From Gammaproteobacteria bacterium (lineage in GTDB: Bacteria; Pseudomonadota; Gammaproteobacteria; Steroidobacterales; Steroidobacteraceae), in assembly GCA_025355165.1 (NCBI GenBank), contig JANYAD010000104.1, positions 41,609 through 105,608 on the forward strand: DNA of 64,000 nucleotides, read 5' to 3'. Positions 46,690 to 56,034 of this stretch are shown here, one piece after another. The number at the start of each line of letters is the position of its first letter. Position 1 is the first letter of the stretch. The notes beneath the pieces were generated by a model. It was not told where the DNA came from, ran no database searches, and worked only from the letters and a program-made list of their open reading frames with translations. The position numbers and the translations under genes are program-made.

Positions 46690-46931
46690 GCAAGAGTACG
46701 TATCCGCTGACGCTACCCAATTCCGTCAAGAACGCGGCTGCCGCGCTCGCAAAGTTGGATGGCGTTTCGCTGAACCAGTTCATTGCGGCTGCAGTCGCGG
46801 AAAAGGTCGGCACATTGCAGACGGCACGAATATTTCTGCAGGAAAAGGCTGGGAAGACGAAGCCCAAGGATATGCTGAAGTACTTGCGGCGCGCTCCGAA
46901 AGTTGCGCCAGTGAACAACGACGGAATTTAG
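46686..46931 (+). CDS. Ribbon-helix-helix antitoxin (HicB/CopG-like)
   Basis: An 81-residue antitoxin. The ribbon-helix-helix is visible as YPLTLPNSVKNAAAALAKLDGVSLNQFIAAAVAEKV. A C-terminal basic tail (QEKAGKTKPKDMLKYL) would bind the PIN toxin. It starts with GTG, overlapping the toxin stop (GTGA), so they are translated together. The family match is to the toxin-antitoxin system antitoxins commonly paired with PIN_3 toxins. Confidence 0.82.
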   Translation: MSKSTYPLTLPNSVKNAAAALAKLDGVSLNQFIAAAVAEKVGTLQTARIFLQEKAGKTKPKDMLKYLRRAPKVAPVNNDGI

Positions 46932-47453
46932 CGACTCAGGCGAGTAGCGCGTCACGACCCGGCTCGTCGTAGGACTAGTAGGGTTATTTTTGCTGCCCCT
47001 AGCATTTGATTGTGGGGCGCTATCCGAGCGGCGGCTGACTATGTCGGCGAATTGGCGACCGACAAGCTGTGCGAGCTCGACATTGCCTTGCTGATTGCCC
47101 CGCGGATAGGGACGAGCACGATCTTCGGCCTGATCTGGCTGGACCACTAAGCCTACCTGCGTCATTCGGACGCTTCAGATACCCTCGGCGAAGCTGCGAT
47201 CACGCCTTCTCCCCATTTGCAACTCCTCGACTTTGAAGGGCACCCCAAACCCTCCGATCCGGCAATATCCGATTGGATTCTTCGCCCGATATTGCTCGTG
47301 AGCACCCCCGGGCCGCGTCTCCGGTTTGGCCCAATCCCGGCGCTCGCGTTTCTCTCCAAACCGCGCATTTAATCGCCTTCAGCTTCGACCGGACGCCATT
47401 CACACTACCTGCAAGCGTCGAGCGTCGCCGCCAATCACTGGGAGTGCCTAGCC
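46932..47453 (+). other. Non-coding or degenerate right edge of the cargo segment
   Basis: No gene with a good start. A remnant-like frame ends at the TAA 47148-47150 with protein-like sequence (AADYVGELATDKLCELDIAL), preceded by a stop at about 47010. It could be the 3' end of a lost gene, and I cannot name it. The last 300 bases before virB4 contain nothing I can assign. This is the right junction of the cargo segment. Confidence 0.5.
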
Positions 47454-49931
47454 TTGAGAAACGCTTCTGCCATCCGCCGCGAAATGACCGCGGCTGAGCG
47501 CATTCCCTACGCAGCCCACGTGGCGCCGTCGGTTGTGAGCACCGTATTTGGCGACTATGTACAGGTCTTCCGCCTCGCCGGCGCGAGTTTCGAGACCAAC
47601 GACGATGAACAATTGAACAATTGGCATGAACGGTTGAATGTACTGTGGCGCAACATCGCGAGCGCGAATGTGGCTCTGTGGACGCATGTGATCCGCCACC
47701 GCGCCGGGATTGCTGCGCATGACGACCAGCCGCCGTCGGGTTGTTTCTTCGCCGACGAATTGAATAAAAAATATCACGATCGGCTCGCGAACGAGACGCT
47801 GATGCTCAACGAGGTCTATCTCGCTATAGTCCATCGGCCGACTTCAGGGCGGGCCACTGGCGTCGCCTCGAAAATCCTCGCGAGAACGCAACGCGGGGGC
47901 TCTAAACTGGCCCTCGCCGATGCGCTCGACGCGTGCGAGAAGCTGTCGCAGACCCTCAGCGCATCCTTGACAAGGTACGACCCCGAACCGCTGGGGGTTT
48001 ATGAATTCCGCAGCATGGCTTGTTCATCGTTGCTCGAGTACCTGGCATTGCTGGTCAATGGCGAGTGGCAAAGAATGCCGCTGCCGACCGGGCCCGTAAA
48101 CCGAGCGATAGCCAGCTCGCGCCTGCTTTTCGGGACCGAAGCGATCGAGTACCGCTCGCCTTCTTGTACCCGCGTCGGTGGAATGTTGGGTATCAAGGAG
48201 TACCCGACCCCGTGCGCCGTCGGTATGTACAACCGGCTCTTGTCCGCGCCGTTCGCCTTCGTTGCGACGCAGTCTTTTGCGTTTCTCAGTAAATCGACCG
48301 GCCAGTCGCTGCTGCAGCGACAATTCAATCGGATGTCGAACGCCGGGGATTTCGCCGTCTCACAAGCAGACGAACTCAAGGAAGCGCTGGATGCGCTAAC
48401 CAGCAATGAGTTCGTGATGGGAGATCACCATTTCTCTTTGCAGCTCATCCATGAACTCCCGGAATCCGGCCCCGACGCCGATGGACAGCGCCTCAAAGGT
48501 CTCAACGATGCCATCGCGCTGGCGCGAAGCTATCTTGCGGACACAGGCATGCTGGTGGCACGGGAAGACCTGGCATTGGAAGCCGCTTTTTGGGCGCAAC
48601 TGCCGGGCAACTTTCCCTACAGGCCGCGCAAGGCCGCGATCACTTCGAGAAATTTCGCCGCCATGTCGCCGTTTCATAACTACCCGTTGGGCCGCGCGCG
48701 GGATAATCATTGGGGAGACGCGCTCTGCCTGTTGGTATCGAGCGCTCGCTCGCCTTATCACTTTTCGTTGCACGCCAGCGATCCTTGCGATCCGGATGGC
48801 GGCAGCCGCAAAGACACCGGGCATACGTTGATTTGCGGACCATCAGGGTCGGGGAAAACGGTGTTCATCGGGTTTCTGCTGGCGATGCTGGCCCGCACGG
48901 GAGCGACGCAGGTCATCTTCGATAAAGATTGCGGCTTGGAGATTTTGGTGCGGGCGCTTGGCGGCGTCTACATGCCGCTGAAAAATGGGCTGACGACAGG
49001 CTTCAACCCTCTTCAGCTTCCCGCCACGCCGGCGAACCTCGAGTTTCTCAAGGTCTGGTTGCGCATGTTGAGCCGAGGTGAGGCGCAGCATTTGCACTCC
49101 GGCGCGAGCGCGGTACGCGAAACTGCCGACCTCGATCAAGCATTGCGCGGCACCATGACTCTCGAACCGGCCGCGCGCCGCTTGTCACGGTTGGTGGAAT
49201 TTCTCGATCCGACGGACCCGGAAGGGCTGCATGCGCGGCTCGCTCGGTGGTGCCAATCGCATCGCGGCGACTACGCATGGGTATTCGACAATCCGCGCGA
49301 TACGGTCGTGACCCAATTGTCGGGCAGCGCGCTAATCGGGTTCGACGTGACAGAATTTCTCGATCACCACTTGATCCGGGCGCCCATCACGCTGTATCTG
49401 TTCCATTTGGTTCGCCAGCTCCTGGATGGCCGTAAGCTGGTGTGCTGGATGGATGAGTTCTGGCGGCTGCTGGCGGACAGCGCGTTCGAGAGTTTTGCCA
49501 AGGATGGCCCCAAGACCTGGCGGAAGCTGAACGCCGTCATGTGTCTGGCAACGCAAAGCCCGAGCGATGTACTCGACAGTCCAATCAGCCGCACGTTGGT
49601 GGAGCAGACACCGACCAAGATATTCTTTCCTAACGCCGAGGCCAATCTGGCGGAATATACCCAAGGCTTCGGGCTCACCGAGCGCGAATTCAGGCTCATC
49701 AAGGAGCAACTCGAGCCGGGCTCGCGCATGTTCTTGGTAAAGCAGTCAAACCACAGCGTAGTGTGCCAGCTGGACTTGAAAGGCTTTGACGGCGAGTTAG
49801 CGGTAATTTCCGGGCGCACCCATCAGGTTCGACGCATGCAACGGATCATCCTTGCCGCCGGAGAGGATCCCAAAGATTGGCTGCCACAGTTTCTATCTGC
49901 AGCAACACTCCAAGGAGACAGCGATGCGTAG
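47454..49931 (+). CDS. virB4: VirB4 ATPase, full length
   Basis: The secretion ATPase of the type IV system, 825 residues. The N-terminal CagE/TrbE domain is followed by an ATPase domain with Walker A GPSGSGKT near residue 462 and Walker B KLVCWMDEFW near residue 665. TQSPSDVLDSPISRTLVEQTPTKI, further on, is typical. It begins with TTG, with GGGAG 9 bases upstream; this preserves the match to the truncated copy at 44042. It overlaps virB5 by 8 bases. Confidence 0.93.
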   Translation: MRNASAIRREMTAAERIPYAAHVAPSVVSTVFGDYVQVFRLAGASFETNDDEQLNNWHERLNVLWRNIASANVALWTHVIRHRAGIAAHDDQPPSGCFFADELNKKYHDRLANETLMLNEVYLAIVHRPTSGRATGVASKILARTQRGGSKLALADALDACEKLSQTLSASLTRYDPEPLGVYEFRSMACSSLLEYLALLVNGEWQRMPLPTGPVNRAIASSRLLFGTEAIEYRSPSCTRVGGMLGIKEYPTPCAVGMYNRLLSAPFAFVATQSFAFLSKSTGQSLLQRQFNRMSNAGDFAVSQADELKEALDALTSNEFVMGDHHFSLQLIHELPESGPDADGQRLKGLNDAIALARSYLADTGMLVAREDLALEAAFWAQLPGNFPYRPRKAAITSRNFAAMSPFHNYPLGRARDNHWGDALCLLVSSARSPYHFSLHASDPCDPDGGSRKDTGHTLICGPSGSGKTVFIGFLLAMLARTGATQVIFDKDCGLEILVRALGGVYMPLKNGLTTGFNPLQLPATPANLEFLKVWLRMLSRGEAQHLHSGASAVRETADLDQALRGTMTLEPAARRLSRLVEFLDPTDPEGLHARLARWCQSHRGDYAWVFDNPRDTVVTQLSGSALIGFDVTEFLDHHLIRAPITLYLFHLVRQLLDGRKLVCWMDEFWRLLADSAFESFAKDGPKTWRKLNAVMCLATQSPSDVLDSPISRTLVEQTPTKIFFPNAEANLAEYTQGFGLTEREFRLIKEQLEPGSRMFLVKQSNHSVVCQLDLKGFDGELAVISGRTHQVRRMQRIILAAGEDPKDWLPQFLSAATLQGDSDA

Positions 49932-50634
49932 TTTCAGATTTCAACGGCTTGCCGCATGTCTAGGGTTGGCGATCGCGATTGTGCCGACCGCGCGGGCACA
50001 ATGGGCAGTCATCGATGCGCCGGCCATCGTGCAGCTCATTCAAGAAGTACAAACGATGGCGCAGCAATTGGCTACTGCCAAGTCACAGTTGCTGCAGGCA
50101 CAGCAAGCCTTGCAAACCATGACGGGCGATCGGGGCATGGAATATTTGTTGGGCGGAACCTTGAGAAATTACCAGCCCGCGGATTGGGCGCAGGTTACGA
50201 GCGTCATTCAAGGATCCGGCGCATACGGCACGTTGGCGAGCGACGTGCAGAATATGGTGAGAGCGGATGCCGTGTTGTCGCCGCAGCGTTTGGCTACCTT
50301 ATCGCCCGGTGCCCAGCAACTGATTGTGAGCCAGCGGCAGTGGAGCGCCATGCAGCAGGCGTTGGCGCATCAGGCGCTATCAAATGCCAGCAATCGATTT
50401 GCATCCATTGAAAGGTTGATCTCGGCGATTTCCACCGCCGCGGATCAGAAGGCAATTCTGGATTTGCAGGCCCGGATCGGCGCGGAGCTCGGCATGCTGC
50501 AGAACGAGCAAACCAAAGTGCAGATTCTGAACCAATCCACCCAAGCACAGGTGATGACCTTAAGACAGCAAGCGAGGGAGCGGGTCATCGAGGGGCACGG
50601 TCGCTTCGAGACTCGATTCCAGCCGGCCCCCTGA
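49924..50634 (+). CDS. virB5: VirB5-type minor pilin
   Basis: Pilus-tip/adhesin-type component of 236 residues with a signal peptide (LGLAIAIVPTARAQ). The mature protein is helical, with the coiled-coil VQLIQEVQTMAQQLATAKSQL typical of VirB5 and TrbJ proteins. AAGGAG lies 6 bases before the ATG, inside the end of virB4. The TGA shares one base with the virB6 ATG. Confidence 0.87.
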   Translation: MRSFRFQRLAACLGLAIAIVPTARAQWAVIDAPAIVQLIQEVQTMAQQLATAKSQLLQAQQALQTMTGDRGMEYLLGGTLRNYQPADWAQVTSVIQGSGAYGTLASDVQNMVRADAVLSPQRLATLSPGAQQLIVSQRQWSAMQQALAHQALSNASNRFASIERLISAISTAADQKAILDLQARIGAELGMLQNEQTKVQILNQSTQAQVMTLRQQARERVIEGHGRFETRFQPAP

Positions 50635-51638
50635 TGCATATGGGTTTCTTCGCGACATTCTGGTCCTGGCTGAATGGGCAGCTCGCCGCCTACATCGGCG
50701 ACAACACCTCGCGTCTGGCCGCAGCGCTGGAACCGGCTGTCGTCACCTTGGCCACCATTTACGTGATGGCCTGGGGCTACTTGCATCTGACGGGAAAGAT
50801 AGCTGAACCGTTTGAGGCGGGTCTGAAACGAGTTGCCATGATCGCAGTGGTCCTGGGCTTAGGGCTGCGACTGTGGTTATACAACACCGTGATAGTCGAT
50901 ACCTTCTACACAGCCCCGGCGCAGCTCGCGGCCGCGGTGGTGGGTGCCAGCGATCCGGTCGGTACTATCGATGCCATTTGGGATGGCGGCGGTGCCGTGG
51001 CCGGGAACCTATTCGACAAGGGTGCATGGCTGTCGAGCGACATCGGTTTCTACATCGCCGGTGCCGTCGTCTGGGGGTTGATCGGCGCGCTTTGTGTATA
51101 CGCCATGTTCCTGATCGCCTTGTCGAGCATTGCGCTGGCCGTACTTTTGGCGCTCGGACCCCTCTTCATCGCGCTACTTTTTTTCGATGCAACGCGGCGC
51201 TATTTTGTGGCGTGGATCGCGCAGCTGGCCAACTACGCTCTTATCACCATCCTGACCGTGATGGTGGCTGCGTTGCTGTTGCGAATCGTACAGTCCTATG
51301 CCGCGCAGACCGCGGCAAGGGGCGTTGCCATCTTGACGGTGGATGCCCTGAACATGATGTTGATCGCGCTGCTGGTGTTTCTGGTCTTGCGTCAAATCAT
51401 GCCGATAGCTTCCGGTCTTGCCGGCGGCGCCTCACTGAACTCATTCGGCGTTCCCGGCCGCAGCCTCTCGTGGGCGGCAAGAGGCGCCGGAAAATTGGCC
51501 AAACCTTATGTCGGCCTTGTTTCCCCCTATATAGCGCGCAGCGTCGGCTACGCGGTTCGCGGTAGCGGACAAGCGGTGCGCAGCGCCGGCGCCGGCATCG
51601 AGGCGCTTGGCCGCAATTGGCGAAATTCACGGCGATAG
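50634..51638 (+). CDS. virB6: VirB6 polytopic inner-membrane protein
   Basis: A 334-residue channel component with at least five hydrophobic segments, seen in VVTLATIYVMAWGYLHL, VAMIAVVLGLGLRLWLY, and from 140 to 270 (FYIAGAVVWGLIGALCVYAM, ALAVLLALGPLFIALLFF, LLIALLVFLVLRQIMP). The central FDATRRYF motif follows the family's GPLFIxxLxF. The C-terminal tail is rich in Gly, Ser and Arg. It starts at ATG 50634 or 50640. Confidence 0.9.
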   Translation: MHMGFFATFWSWLNGQLAAYIGDNTSRLAAALEPAVVTLATIYVMAWGYLHLTGKIAEPFEAGLKRVAMIAVVLGLGLRLWLYNTVIVDTFYTAPAQLAAAVVGASDPVGTIDAIWDGGGAVAGNLFDKGAWLSSDIGFYIAGAVVWGLIGALCVYAMFLIALSSIALAVLLALGPLFIALLFFDATRRYFVAWIAQLANYALITILTVMVAALLLRIVQSYAAQTAARGVAILTVDALNMMLIALLVFLVLRQIMPIASGLAGGASLNSFGVPGRSLSWAARGAGKLAKPYVGLVSPYIARSVGYAVRGSGQAVRSAGAGIEALGRNWRNSRR

Positions 51639-51674
51639 GAAAACGAAACTGAACTACACCAAGGAAGGTGAACG

Positions 51675-51812
51675 ATGCGTCTGATGTTCTGTTTGCTACT
51701 CGTACTGAGCGCTTGTTCTGCAGCCAATCCTCGCTGCGATAAGCACTTGCGGCCGATTAACGCGACCTCCTCAAATATCGCTTCGAACGCGGTGCCGGGG
51801 AGACTCTCGTGA
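51675..51812 (+). CDS. virB7: VirB7-like small lipoprotein
   Basis: A 45-residue protein with a lipoprotein signal: MRLMFCLLLVLSACSAANPRC reduced to the lipobox LSAC at residues 11-14. The mature part is about 32 residues, with a further Cys in NPRCDKHL that might bond with VirB9 as in Agrobacterium. Found by reading the gap between virB6 and virB8, exactly where virB7 belongs. AAGGTG precedes the ATG. The stop overlaps the virB8 start. Confidence 0.8.
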   Translation: MRLMFCLLLVLSACSAANPRCDKHLRPINATSSNIASNAVPGRLS

Positions 51813-52543
51813 TGGCAGCCTCCACAATCCAAGGATACTACGATGAGGCGGAGTCCTGGGACGCCGATCGCACCGCGCAACTTCGACGCAGCGCACGAAC
51901 GGCGTGGTGGGCCGCAGGAGCTGGTTGGTTGTGCGCCCTGGCCAGCGTCGTTGCGGTGCTGCTGCTCATACCGCTGAAGGAAGTCGTGCCGTATCTGGTG
52001 CGGGTGGATGGCAGCACCGGCATCGTCGATGTCGTGCCGGTGTTTGCCGGGCACGCGACACGGGAGGAGGCGGTCACACGTTATTTTCTGACCCACTACG
52101 TCAGCGTGTGCGAGCGGTTCAACTTCTCAACCGCTGAGAGCGACTATGAAGAGTGCGGCGCCTTTCATTCGGCGCAACGCAACCAGGCTTGGTATGCGCT
52201 TTGGATGTCAAGCAATGCCAATTCTCCGTTGAACCTGCACAAGGACGGCAGCACGGTGCGGGTCCAAGTCACCTCGGTTAGTTTCTTCAGCCGGGCCAGC
52301 GGGCTCACCGATCTAGCCCAAGTGCGGTATCTGAAGGCCCTGCGTCAAGGAGCTGGGGCGGAAGAGTCTTTCACCCATTGGGTGGCCACCATCCAGTACG
52401 TATACGGCGAAGCGGCAAAGGAGCCGCGAACGCGTCGCTGGAATCCGCTGGGATTCAAGATCATCGACTTCCGCTCTGAGCCTGAGATCTTGAGCGAACA
52501 GACGGCGGCAAAGGAGTCGCCCTCGTCGCGGGAGGCACGATGA
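51809..52543 (+). CDS. virB8: VirB8 inner-membrane assembly factor
   Basis: A 244-residue protein: cytoplasmic N-terminus (GYYDEAESWDADRTAQLRRS), one transmembrane helix (GAGWLCALASVVAVLLLIPL) and a periplasmic NTF2-like domain with VSVCERFNFSTAESDYE and TRRWNPLGFKIIDFRSEPE. All are typical of VirB8. GTG 51809 makes a GTGA overlap with virB7 and has GGGGAG 6 bases upstream; the adjacent ATG 51812 is the alternative. It overlaps virB9 by 4 bases (ATGA). Confidence 0.92.
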   Translation: MMAASTIQGYYDEAESWDADRTAQLRRSARTAWWAAGAGWLCALASVVAVLLLIPLKEVVPYLVRVDGSTGIVDVVPVFAGHATREEAVTRYFLTHYVSVCERFNFSTAESDYEECGAFHSAQRNQAWYALWMSSNANSPLNLHKDGSTVRVQVTSVSFFSRASGLTDLAQVRYLKALRQGAGAEESFTHWVATIQYVYGEAAKEPRTRRWNPLGFKIIDFRSEPEILSEQTAAKESPSSREAR

Positions 52544-53343
52544 ACTTTTACGCGTTGGCACTCTGGGCTGTGTTGTGCGTTGCCGGCGCCAGGGCGGAGA
52601 CCGTCCCGCTCAGAGGCTCAGTCGATGCACGCATCCGCGTGGCTGCGTACGACAGCAATGAGGTCTACAAGTTGCGAGGATTCGTCGGCTATCAGATTGA
52701 CTTGGAGTTCGAATCCGGCGAGACGTTCGTCGGCCTTGGCGCCGGGGATATCGAGGGACTGTCATTCGTCGGCCAAGAGAATCACCTGTTTCTCAAGCCC
52801 AAGGCAGTCAAGATCGCGACGAATCTCACCGTACTGACCAACCGCAGGCACTATCAATTCGATTACACCGCTTTGTCGCAGCGGCCCGCTCCCGAAGAGG
52901 ATGTCATCTATGCGTTGCGCTTTACCTATTCGCTGCCGCCGGGAAAATCTGCGGCCGAGGCGGAGGCAAGGCGCGTTGATTCACAACTCGACGGCGCTTC
53001 GAGCGCTCGGCCCCGCCATATCGACTATTGGTATTGCGGCGAGCATGCGCTACTGCCGGTTGCCGCATCCGATGACGGCGTCCACACGCGCCTCACCTTT
53101 GCTGCGAGCGCAGATCTGCCCGCCATCTTCGTGCGCAATGAAGACGACAGCGAGTCGCTCTTGAACTTCAGTGTGGATGCGGGCGACGTCGTTATTCATC
53201 GTGTGGCGCAGCGCTTCATCTTGCGGCGCGGAAAACTCAGCGGATGCGTGGTCAATCTCGGCTATGCCGGCGGCGGCAAGAGATTGGAATCCGGAACGGT
53301 GGCACCCGAGGTCGAGCGCCGAGTGCAAGGAGGCGTGCCGTGA
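52540..53343 (+). CDS. virB9: VirB9 outer-membrane complex protein
   Basis: A 267-residue periplasmic protein with a signal peptide (ALWAVLCVAGARAE). The N-terminal domain includes RIRVAAYDSNEVYKLRGFVGYQ and FLKPKAVKIATNLTVLTNRRHYQF, which match the conserved VirB9 region. The C-terminal domain, with IFVRNEDDSESLLNF, binds VirB7. Two Cys (CGEH and GCVVN) are available for disulfides. It overlaps virB8 (ATGA) and virB10 (GTGA). Confidence 0.93.
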   Translation: MNFYALALWAVLCVAGARAETVPLRGSVDARIRVAAYDSNEVYKLRGFVGYQIDLEFESGETFVGLGAGDIEGLSFVGQENHLFLKPKAVKIATNLTVLTNRRHYQFDYTALSQRPAPEEDVIYALRFTYSLPPGKSAAEAEARRVDSQLDGASSARPRHIDYWYCGEHALLPVAASDDGVHTRLTFAASADLPAIFVRNEDDSESLLNFSVDAGDVVIHRVAQRFILRRGKLSGCVVNLGYAGGGKRLESGTVAPEVERRVQGGVP

Positions 53344-54512
53344 CCGAGCAGGAACTCGATTCAGGTGCGGTTCGCGGCGAACGCGATGGCACGGCCTTGA
53401 ACCGCGACGCATCGGTGCAGTCACGAGTCAGCAATTTTCTGGCCATCGGACTCATGAGTGTTCTGGGCCTCGGCATGCTCACGTGGTATTACGCCAAGGC
53501 CATGACTCGCCAAAGTCAAGCGCGTGAAAGCGCGCAAGCGTTGTCAATCAAGCGTGCGCAGAGCGAGATGTCCTTGCCGAGTCTGGGGAAGATCAATCCG
53601 CCGGCAGCGGCGGTGCCAGAACGTGTGCAGCTGAAGGAGCCGCCCGTGCAAAGCAGTCCTTTGCTCGCCACGCCGCTTCGGGATGTACCTCTCGAGCCCA
53701 CCCCTGCGAGCTCGGCCTATGGTGCGCCGCCGGCGAAAACTCCCGCGCAACTCATCCTGGAGCGTCAACTGTCGGGCGCGGCTTTTTCAGCGTCGAGCTC
53801 GCTTCCGATCGCCCCGGCCGCAGCGTCGGCATCAATATCGGGGCCATTCTCGGCCGCACCCTCTGAGCCCGGAGAATTGGGCGTGCTGCTGCGGCCCAGC
53901 GTCACGACTGCGGTTCGCGCACAAGTGCTGCCAACGCAGCGTCTGTTGTTGCCGAAGGGTGCATTTCTCGACTGCACATTGGAAACGGCGATCGACTCGA
54001 CTCTTCCGGGCATGACAACGTGCGTCATGGCGACCGACACCTTCGGCGTAGATGGCCAGGTCGTGCTCCTGGAGCGCGGCACCAAGCTCGTCGGCGAGAC
54101 TCGCGGACAGGTGCAGCAGGGCGCGGCGCGAGTCTTCGTCTTGTGGAGCGAAGCCCGTACGCCGGCCGGCGTCATCGTGCCGTTGTTATCCCCTGGCGCA
54201 GATGAGTTAGGACGATCGGGACTGCCCGGGACAGCCGATCGTCATTTTTGGGGGCGCTTCGGCGCCGCGATCTTGGTTTCGGTAATCGACGGCGCGATCC
54301 AGGCGGCGGTTCAATCGAGCCGCGGCAACAGCGGAACGTTGGTAGTCAACCCTTCAGCGACACAGGATGTCATGACCGAAGTATTGAAAGGCACCATCAA
54401 CATCCCGCCCACGATCGTCAAACATCAGGGTGAGCGCATTCAGGTGCTGGTCGCGCGCGATTTGGACTTCCGGTCTGTGTATGAGCTTAAGTCCATTGCC
54501 GCTGACCGTTAG
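53340..54512 (+). CDS. virB10: VirB10 channel protein
   Basis: A 390-residue protein that spans both membranes. Cytoplasmic N-terminus, a transmembrane helix (FLAIGLMSVLGLGMLTWYY), a Pro-rich periplasmic linker, and the C-terminal TrbI-type barrel domain (LPKGAFLDCTLETAIDSTLPG, GQVVLLERGTKLVGETRG, FGAAILVSVIDGAIQAAVQ, GERIQVLVARDLDF). The GTG at 53340 makes a GTGA overlap with virB9; the longer upstream frame lies in virB9. It overlaps virB11 by 32 bases. Confidence 0.93.
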   Translation: MTEQELDSGAVRGERDGTALNRDASVQSRVSNFLAIGLMSVLGLGMLTWYYAKAMTRQSQARESAQALSIKRAQSEMSLPSLGKINPPAAAVPERVQLKEPPVQSSPLLATPLRDVPLEPTPASSAYGAPPAKTPAQLILERQLSGAAFSASSSLPIAPAAASASISGPFSAAPSEPGELGVLLRPSVTTAVRAQVLPTQRLLLPKGAFLDCTLETAIDSTLPGMTTCVMATDTFGVDGQVVLLERGTKLVGETRGQVQQGAARVFVLWSEARTPAGVIVPLLSPGADELGRSGLPGTADRHFWGRFGAAILVSVIDGAIQAAVQSSRGNSGTLVVNPSATQDVMTEVLKGTINIPPTIVKHQGERIQVLVARDLDFRSVYELKSIAADR

Positions 54513-55515
54513 CAGCGGCACCGAAGGCTCGGCACTGGCACTGACGCTGCGCGCGCTGCGGCCGTTTCTTGACCGCGAGGATGTCATGGAGCTATGCATC
54601 AACCGGCCGCATGAAGCATTTCTGGAAACTCACGCAGGGTGGCGCCGTGAGCAGCTGGTTTTTGCGGATTTTGAATGGTGCATGCGGTTGGCAAAGCTGA
54701 TCGCCAACTCGACGCAGCAACGCATCGACGCCACTTCGCCGCTACTGTCAGCCTCACTTCCTACGGGAGAGCGCGTTCAGATCGTCATGCCGCCGGCCAC
54801 GACCGCGGGTTGCGTAGCGATCGCCATTAGACGGCCGGCAGACAAGGTATGGAGCATCGCAGAGTTGGCGGGCCGCGGTATCTTCAGACGCACTCGACGG
54901 TGCGGCCGGGAAGTCGATCCAACGGAACATGAGTTGCTGCGCTTATTGGAGGGTGGCGAGTTCGAGGCATTCATGCGGCTCGCCGTTCGAAGCCGTAAGA
55001 ATATAGTGGTGTCGGGGCCGACCGGCTCCGGCAAAACCACCTGGACCAAAGCGCTGATCCGGGAGATTCCGAGCGACGAGCGGCTCGTGACTATCGAAGA
55101 TGCGAAGGAGCTGGTGTTGGACCTTCACCCCAATCATGTGCGGCTGTTTTATTCCAAGGACGATCAGGGCGTTGCGCGGGTGAGTCCTAAGCAGCTTTTG
55201 GAATCGTGCCTGCGGATGAAGCCGGATCGGATTTTGCTTGCGGAATTGCGCGCCGAGGAGGCATTCGACTACTTGCGTAACGTGAATTCTGGGCATCCTG
55301 GCTCCATCACCAGCGTTCATGCGACCAGCGCTGAACTGGCGTTTGAACAACTGGTTTTGCTGGTAAAGCAAAATCAGGGCGGCCGGGAACTGGCGCGCGA
55401 CGACATCAAGGGCCTGCTGTACCTGCTGGTCGATGTCGTGATTCAGTTCGGCGTTGAGCGCCACGAGCGCTTCATCAAAGAGATCTGGTACGGCCCGCAG
55501 CGCAAACCGCGATGA
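54481..55515 (+). CDS. virB11: VirB11 traffic ATPase
   Basis: Hexameric ATPase of 344 residues. Walker A GPTGSGKTT is near residue 179, followed by the Asp box (VTIEDAKELVL), Walker B ILLAELRAEEAFDYLR and the His box (SGHPGSITSVHA). The N-terminal domain has VMELCINRPHEAFLET. ATG 54481 is inside the end of virB10. It overlaps the next gene by 4 bases (ATGA). Confidence 0.94.
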   Translation: MSLSPLPLTVSSGTEGSALALTLRALRPFLDREDVMELCINRPHEAFLETHAGWRREQLVFADFEWCMRLAKLIANSTQQRIDATSPLLSASLPTGERVQIVMPPATTAGCVAIAIRRPADKVWSIAELAGRGIFRRTRRCGREVDPTEHELLRLLEGGEFEAFMRLAVRSRKNIVVSGPTGSGKTTWTKALIREIPSDERLVTIEDAKELVLDLHPNHVRLFYSKDDQGVARVSPKQLLESCLRMKPDRILLAELRAEEAFDYLRNVNSGHPGSITSVHATSAELAFEQLVLLVKQNQGGRELARDDIKGLLYLLVDVVIQFGVERHERFIKEIWYGPQRKPR

Positions 55516-56030
55516 TGAACGGCGCCTCGCATGGCTTGGACGAAACGGCCATGAAGCTGGGCCTGCTCATGGAGAGCGCCCAAGCTCATCAAAGACTAGC
55601 CGAGGGTGAACTGGAGAGACTGCGCGCGCACACGCAAGAGCTCGACACCGTGGTGCGGGATGAGATCAGACGCACGCTGCTCGAGGAGCTGCAGATGTTG
55701 ACCGCCGAAACTGCTTGTGCGACCCGGGCACTGCAAAAGCTCAGGGGCAGCTCTGCTTGGCGCGTGACCTGCGCAAGTTTTGCCGCCGCAGTCCTGTGCG
55801 CCTTGATCCCGATCGCCCTCGCACGTTGGGCGCTGCCCTCAGCGGCTGACATTGCGGCGTTGCGGACCCGGCGCGAGGAGTTGACGCAGACGGTAGCGAA
55901 ACTCGAGCAGCAAGGCGGCCGCATTGATTGGCGCCGCTGCGGCGATGCCAAGCGCCTATGCGTACGAGTGGATCGCAAGGCGCCGACTTACGGCGAGAAA
56001 GCCGACTACTTCGTCATTGAAGGCTACTGA
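55512..56030 (+). CDS. Membrane-anchored coiled-coil protein of the T4SS operon, unknown
   Basis: A 172-residue protein with an N-terminal helical, coiled-coil-prone half (QRLAEGELERLRAHTQELDTVVRDEI), a transmembrane helix (VTCASFAAAVLCALIPIALA), a second short coiled coil (LRTRREELTQTVAKLEQQGG) and a compact C-terminal end with two Cys (RCGDAKRLCVRVD). It is locked into the operon between virB11 and virD4 by a 4-base overlap, so a role in coupling is likely. I do not recognise a family; accessory proteins with this shape (for example MbeB- or TraM-like) are only analogies. Confidence 0.6.
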   Translation: MMNGASHGLDETAMKLGLLMESAQAHQRLAEGELERLRAHTQELDTVVRDEIRRTLLEELQMLTAETACATRALQKLRGSSAWRVTCASFAAAVLCALIPIALARWALPSAADIAALRTRREELTQTVAKLEQQGGRIDWRRCGDAKRLCVRVDRKAPTYGEKADYFVIEGY

Positions 56031-56034
56031 GCAA

